Assembly (NCBI RefSeq): GCF_010728925.1
Contig: NZ_AP022608.1
Location: 5,084,001-5,148,000 of the forward strand
Direction of reading: 5' to 3'
Length of the DNA stretch: 64,000 bases
From: Mycolicibacterium gadium
GTDB lineage: Bacteria > Actinomycetota > Actinomycetes > Mycobacteriales > Mycobacteriaceae
Part shown: one piece after another, positions 60,499-64,000 of the stretch
Layout: the number at the start of each line of letters is the position of its first letter
How positions within the stretch are numbered: position 1 is the stretch's first letter
Notes under the pieces: generated by a model
Databases searched by the model: none
What the model saw: the letters and a program-made list of their open reading frames with translations, nothing else
Told to the model about the DNA's origin: nothing
Made by a program: the position numbers and the translations under genes

Positions 60499-61377
60499 CT
60501 ATTTCCAGTGGGGTTCCAGCAACGTCGACCAGGCTTGGTCGAGCTGCTCCCACTCGGCCGGGCACCCCGCTGCGCGATCCTCGGGAAGTTGTCCGTTGCC
60601 GACCAAATCGCCGTTGGCTTCGGGATCGGATCCGTAGATCCAGCAGTCCATGTTGTACACCCGCTGCAGATTCAACGAGTGTTCGTCGGCCATGTCTTCG
60701 GCAGTGAACTCGGTTTGGACTTCTGCCAGTGCGGCGAACGCGCGTGCGAAGTCCTTCACGGACTGCACCGACTCCGGATCGACCGTTCCGTCGTCCCCTG
60801 GCGTCAAGAGCAAGTAGGCGGCGGCCTGATCGGCGACGTCCTCCTCGCGCCCGGTGACCGGCAGGTCATAGATGCTGATCGCCATGTGGCCGGTCTCGTG
60901 ATAGAACGTCGTGTACTCGGAGCCAAGCGCCGACTGAAGCGGATCGGCGTCGCCCGCGTTCGTGAAAACCGCCATGGACCAGTCGGTGTCCTCGTAACAC
61001 ATGGTGATGGCGTTCTCGCTCTCGCTCCAATATGCGTTCGGGACACCGCATTGCGCCCCGCGCAGCGTGATGTCGTTGGGCAGCACGAGCGTCTGGTTTA
61101 TGTCGTCGGCGAGGTCTTCGAGCATCCGGTTTGCCTGCTGAATCTTCTTCCCGTTCAGCGCCTCGGGCGTGTCGGCGTCTTCGTAGGTGACAATCATCGT
61201 TCCGCCGGCGCCGTCTGCGGGTGGCGCCTCCGGGGCACCGTTCTCGTCGACCTTTCCCTTCACCGACGTGTCCGCGGCTGCCGGAGTTTCAGGAGCGTTG
61301 GCCTCATCGGTCGTCGCACTGCCGCATCCGGCCACGATCAAGCCAGCCGCCAACAGCGGCAGAATTCGACTGCGCAT
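60499..61377 (-). CDS. DUF4344 putative metallopeptidase lipoprotein
   Basis: This 292-residue protein has a lipobox IVAGCGS after a short signal, a Pro/Ala-rich linker, and a domain with a zinc-protease-like HETGH (FYHETGHMAI, about residue 158). NMDCWIYGSDP and a cysteine pair in GCPAEWEQ follow. This is the DUF4344 pattern of secreted metallopeptidase-like proteins. It is followed by the DUF4436 gene on the same strand. Confidence 0.85.
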   Translation of the reverse strand: MRSRILPLLAAGLIVAGCGSATTDEANAPETPAAADTSVKGKVDENGAPEAPPADGAGGTMIVTYEDADTPEALNGKKIQQANRMLEDLADDINQTLVLPNDITLRGAQCGVPNAYWSESENAITMCYEDTDWSMAVFTNAGDADPLQSALGSEYTTFYHETGHMAISIYDLPVTGREEDVADQAAAYLLLTPGDDGTVDPESVQSVKDFARAFAALAEVQTEFTAEDMADEHSLNLQRVYNMDCWIYGSDPEANGDLVGNGQLPEDRAAGCPAEWEQLDQAWSTLLEPHWK

Positions 61378-61488
61378 GGTTTACCCCTTAGCTGCGACCC
61401 CCCGAAATTGACACAGTCGCAGATTTTGGGTGCGAAGTAAATGGTGACCAGCTGATTTGTTGAATCGGGATAGCGAGCGACGCCCCGG

Positions 61489-62739
61489 CTAGGGCCGCGC
61501 CGGGTAGGCCAAGGCGTCGAGGACGCCACCGCCGTTGGTGTCACCCCCGAGCAGAACCGTCGACGTTCCCGCCTCCGGGTCGTAGTCGACGAGCGTCTCG
61601 CCGCTGCCGCACGACAGGGTCGCCTGCAACTGAAGGTTGCCGTCCTTGACGCCGAGCACGCGCACGCTGTGGTTGTCGTCCACGTCCGGAACCGACACCG
61701 GCGTCGTCGTACCGTCCGCGTTGAGCGTCGCGAGATACACGAAGCCGCATCCGCCCGCTGCCTGTACGAACGTGCCTTCCGGCACCTGCCACGCGTTGAG
61801 GTCGGCCATGTCGGGGCCCTGCGTTCCGTCGTTCTTCGCCGTCAGAGGCGTCGGCGCCGTGCCGTCGAGGGGAACAAGCCACAGCCGCGAATAGCTGAAA
61901 TCCGGTCCGTTGCAACGGGTCAGGGCCACATCTGCGTCCCACCACCGCATCGGTAGGCAATAGCTGGCGTCCGGCACCGGCAGCTCCTTGCCCGGCGTTC
62001 CGTCGTTGCCCATCCGCGTCAGGCCCCGATCGGTGCCGAGCATCAGTTCCGTGCCGTCGGGTGTGGAGAGGAACGACTCGTTGAACTCGCTCCCGAGCTT
62101 GTCCACCGGGTACGTCAGCTGCTGCTTACCGGAGAGATCGACCCGCGTCAGGGATGCCGGGCCTTCGGTGGTCCGCGATTCGAGCAACAACACCGCTTTG
62201 CCTTCGGGCAGCGAGTAGCGCGGGGTCACCGCGAAGCCGTCCTCGACCCGGAACGACGTCCGCTCACCGGTGCGCAGGTCGACCTGCATGACGGTCAGGT
62301 CGTCGCCGGTGCGGGAGAACAGTGCTCGAGTCCCGTCGCCCGACCAGTCGACAAGGGTGGGTAGTGAACCGGATTCGCCGGGCGCCTCGAATGTGGTGAT
62401 CGCGTAGCGGCCCCCCTCAGGGTTGACGAGGTACAGCGTCGTCTCCGAGTTGTAGGGCGTCGGATCGCCCGGCTCGAATTCGTCTCCGGCGTTCGTCGGG
62501 GTGGCGGCGTTCCACATCGCGAGCATCCAGCCGGGGCCGACCTCCGACCAAGGTACGTCCTGGATGGGCGCTTCCTCGTTGTATGCGGCCATCGTTGCGG
62601 CAAGGGGCGTCTGTGTTGAGGTGGCTGGCGCCGACGGCGCGGGTTCGCCGGGGTGCGCGGCCGGCTCCGTCGACGAGCATCCGACCACCACCGCCGCTGT
62701 CGCCGCGACGACAGAGGCTCGACGCAAGATCTGATTCAT
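61489..62739 (-). CDS. Lipoprotein with beta-propeller-like repeats
   Basis: This 416-residue protein has a signal peptide with lipobox VVVGCSS, a low-complexity Pro/Ala/Thr stretch, then repeated strands of TolB/WD40-like type (LVDWSGDGTRALFSRTGDDLTVMQVDLRTGE, FLSTPDGTELMLGTDRGL, RLWLVPLDGT). It is probably surface-exposed. No catalytic motif is seen. A short leader at 62740-62835 precedes it. Confidence 0.78.
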   Translation of the reverse strand: MNQILRRASVVAATAAVVVGCSSTEPAAHPGEPAPSAPATSTQTPLAATMAAYNEEAPIQDVPWSEVGPGWMLAMWNAATPTNAGDEFEPGDPTPYNSETTLYLVNPEGGRYAITTFEAPGESGSLPTLVDWSGDGTRALFSRTGDDLTVMQVDLRTGERTSFRVEDGFAVTPRYSLPEGKAVLLLESRTTEGPASLTRVDLSGKQQLTYPVDKLGSEFNESFLSTPDGTELMLGTDRGLTRMGNDGTPGKELPVPDASYCLPMRWWDADVALTRCNGPDFSYSRLWLVPLDGTAPTPLTAKNDGTQGPDMADLNAWQVPEGTFVQAAGGCGFVYLATLNADGTTTPVSVPDVDDNHSVRVLGVKDGNLQLQATLSCGSGETLVDYDPEAGTSTVLLGGDTNGGGVLDALAYPARP

Positions 62740-62819
62740 GTGCAGTCCTTTCCAGTGGTGGAAGGGTGCACGAGGCGGCTTGGAGGATTCTTGATGCGGT
62801 CGGAAGCGGGGACTGAACT

Positions 62820-62841
62820 CGCTGACCGAGGTGGGTCAGCG
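62820..62841 (-). terminator. Stem-loop at the end of the F420-type gene
   Basis: CGCTGACC and GGTCAGCG form a perfect 8-bp stem with a 6-nt loop that spans the stop codon at 62836-62838. No U-run follows. It probably ends transcription from the nitroreductase-family gene before the lipoprotein gene. Confidence 0.4.
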
Positions 62842-63318
62842 CGGGGTGAACTTGACCGCGACGATCTTGTCGCGGGCGAACGCCTCGGCGAACTCGTCGA
62901 CGGTGGGGATGCGGTCGTCGCGGAATTTGAGACCCATCATCGTCTGGGCCTTCTTGACGCCGTAGGACTGGGCGGCGCGGTGCGCGAGATCGGCGACGGC
63001 GGCTGGGTCCGAGATGACTTCGCCGTGCATCTTCGTGGTCTTGCCGTTGAGCAGAACCTCGGCGTCGGCGCCGCCGCTGAAATTGTGCTTCCAACCCGCG
63101 TTTGCGATGGCGTACAGCGCGCCGTCGATGTGGTGTGCGCTCACCGGAATCGAGAACTGGCGGCCGGATTTGCGTCCCTTGAAGTTGAGCACCATCAGCT
63201 GCTTGCGAAGTGAACCCGCCAGTGGGGTGCCCAGCAGCTTGCGCAGCATCGGGTTGACGATGCGGAGCAATTTCTCGGGTGGATGCGCAGCGGCGACTGC
63301 GGGTTCCTGATCGGTCAT
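62836..63318 (-). CDS. Deazaflavin (F420)-dependent nitroreductase-family protein
   Basis: This 160-residue protein has the split-barrel fold of the Ddn/F420-binding family. LLGTPLAGSLRKQLMVLNFKGRKSGRQFSIPVSAHHIDGALYAIANAGWKHNFSGGADAEV contains the typical GRKSG(R/K) and W-x-x-N motifs. It may reduce quinones or other acceptors with F420H2. ATG at 63318 was chosen because the longer frame upstream belongs to DUF2237 in another frame. Confidence 0.85.
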   Translation of the reverse strand: MTDQEPAVAAAHPPEKLLRIVNPMLRKLLGTPLAGSLRKQLMVLNFKGRKSGRQFSIPVSAHHIDGALYAIANAGWKHNFSGGADAEVLLNGKTTKMHGEVISDPAAVADLAHRAAQSYGVKKAQTMMGLKFRDDRIPTVDEFAEAFARDKIVAVKFTPR

Positions 63319-63364
63319 AGCGCACACGGTATGCCTGATCGGAGACGTGCTGACGGGTATTGCG

Positions 63365-63751
63365 CTAAAGGCTTTCCAGGTCGTCGGGGACGTCGACGGC
63401 GTTCTCGCGCAACGCCTCGATCGGAACGACGTCGAGCGTGCGTTCGTGGGTGCAGGCCAGGACGACCGGGGCGGCGTAGCCGTCCTCATATGCCCTCAGC
63501 CAGTTCACCGCGGTGACGCACCAACGGTCGCCGGGCTCGAGACCGGGAAAGCGGTATTGCGGCATCGGGGTCGACAGATCGTTGCCGATGGAGCGTTGAT
63601 GCTCGAGGAATTCGGCGGTCACGACGGCGCAGATGGTGTGTCTGCCCACGTCCTGAGGTCCGGTCGAGCAGCAGCCGTCGCGGTAGAAGCCGGTCATCGG
63701 ATCGGTGCCGCACGGCTCGAGCGGACCGCCCAATACATTGCGTTCACCCAC
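63365..63751 (-). CDS. DUF2237 family protein
   Basis: This 128-residue protein begins NVLGGPLEPCGTDPMTGFYRDGCC. It continues HTICAVVTAEFLEHQRSIGNDLSTP and GDRWCVTAVNWLRAYEDGYAAPVVLACTHE, the conserved DUF2237 pattern with several cysteines. Function is unknown. It is upstream of the F420-type gene, probably in the same operon. Confidence 0.9.
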   Translation of the reverse strand: MGERNVLGGPLEPCGTDPMTGFYRDGCCSTGPQDVGRHTICAVVTAEFLEHQRSIGNDLSTPMPQYRFPGLEPGDRWCVTAVNWLRAYEDGYAAPVVLACTHERTLDVVPIEALRENAVDVPDDLESL

Positions 63752-63779
63752 CCGTTAAGTATGGCCTCTCCGATTTGCG

Positions 63780-63837
63780 CGAACGTGGGTTACCCGCACG
63801 TTCGCACACCGGAAAGCGTGCGGGTAACCCACGTTCG
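63780..63837. repeat. 21-bp perfect inverted repeat with 16-nt loop
   Basis: Arms 63780-63800 and 63817-63837 are exact complements (CGAACGTGGGTTACCCGCAC... and its reverse complement). Each arm also contains a smaller GAACGTG/CACGTTC and GGGTTACCC-type symmetry. It lies between the DUF2237 gene start and a rightward Tat-signal gene, so it may be a strong bidirectional terminator, an mRNA structure or a dispersed palindromic element. Confidence 0.7.
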
Positions 63838-63936
63838 TCGCGTCGTAGCCGGATCTTCGCGCAATGGCCTGACCGGCGGGAGACACCGGATGTCCGCCCG
63901 TCACCGGCAGGACAGCTGGCTTTCTGACACTCGGCC

Positions 63937-64000
63937 GTGTCCCTGCGTCCGAGCCGCCGCGCCGTTCTCAAAGGTGCGCTCGCGCTCGGCGCGTTGCCGG
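63937..64000 (+). CDS. Tat-exported protein, N-terminal fragment at window edge
   Basis: A GTG at 63937 opens a frame reading MSLRPSRRAVLKGALALGALP to the last base. SRRAVLKG is a twin-arginine signal motif followed by a hydrophobic stretch. The mature protein lies outside the window, so its function cannot be named. No strong ribosome-binding site is seen. Confidence 0.6.
   Translation, partial: MSLRPSRRAVLKGALALGALP

Noticed and set aside
60265..61440. A 391-codon plus-strand frame opposite the DUF4344 gene
   Set aside because: The minus-strand protein has a lipobox and HETGH motif; the plus frame has none.
1..64000. CRISPR arrays, tRNA or rRNA genes, intact insertion sequences
   Set aside because: No regularly spaced repeats, cloverleaf-like genes, ribosomal segments or transposase reading frames were seen on either strand.

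Overview
The window is a high-GC actinobacterial chromosome segment, most likely from a Mycolicibacterium or a closely related mycobacterium. The evidence is the codon use, many GTG starts, 4-nt stop/start overlaps (ATGA, GTGA, TTGA), F420-type enzymes, a DUF222/13E12-repeat HNH protein behind a LexA-type box, DUF4436 and DUF2237 proteins, and mycobacterial lipoproteins. No tRNA, rRNA, CRISPR array or intact insertion sequence was seen.

Bases 1 to about 50.8 kb form one large catabolic island made of short, mostly divergent operons. It encodes five cytochrome P450s and one 3Fe-4S ferredoxin, seven acyl-CoA dehydrogenase genes (three in pairs that look like heteromeric FadE enzymes; one of the seven is broken and one is cut by the window edge), and four enoyl-CoA hydratase/isomerases. 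It also encodes four CaiB/BaiF CoA-transferases (one a two-domain fusion), an AMP-forming acyl-CoA synthetase, a two-part MaoC hydratase, four short-chain dehydrogenases, two aldehyde dehydrogenases (one broken), and two thiolase-like proteins each with a DUF35 partner. Two amidohydrolases, a stand-alone Rieske oxygenase, an F420-type (LLM) oxidoreductase, SnoaL/VOC/SRPBCC/DUF3237 small enzymes and a class III adenylate cyclase complete it. Read together this is a CoA-thioester pathway: oxidation by P450s, CoA activation or transfer, FadE dehydrogenation, hydration, then oxidation or retro-aldol/thiolytic cleavage. The logic resembles steroid side-chain and ring catabolism, but no diagnostic steroid gene (kstD, hsaC, kshA) was recognised, so the substrate is unknown.

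The strongest new signal is regulatory. At least thirteen AT-rich promoter regions carry the same element, an inverted ACA-N5-TGT followed directly by a TANTGTTC-like -10 region. Several sit so close to the start codon that the transcripts should be leaderless. The island therefore looks like one regulon under one unidentified repressor. A TetR-family gene at 50978-51619, at the island's right edge, is a candidate.

From 51.6 to 52.7 kb is a gene-poor stretch ending in a tandem 40-bp imperfect repeat. It is followed by a separate operon (52.7-57.45 kb): class II aldolase, ring-hydroxylating dioxygenase alpha and beta subunits, a small conserved protein, a cis-diol-dehydrogenase-like SDR and an IclR regulator. 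This looks like an aromatic-compound unit with its own control.

From 57.45 kb to the end the content is ordinary mycobacterial chromosome: a small membrane protein, a serine beta-lactamase-like lipoprotein, DUF4436, a DUF4344 metallopeptidase-like lipoprotein, a beta-propeller-like lipoprotein, an F420-dependent (Ddn-like) nitroreductase-family protein, DUF2237, a 21-bp inverted repeat, and the first codons of a Tat-exported protein cut by the window edge.
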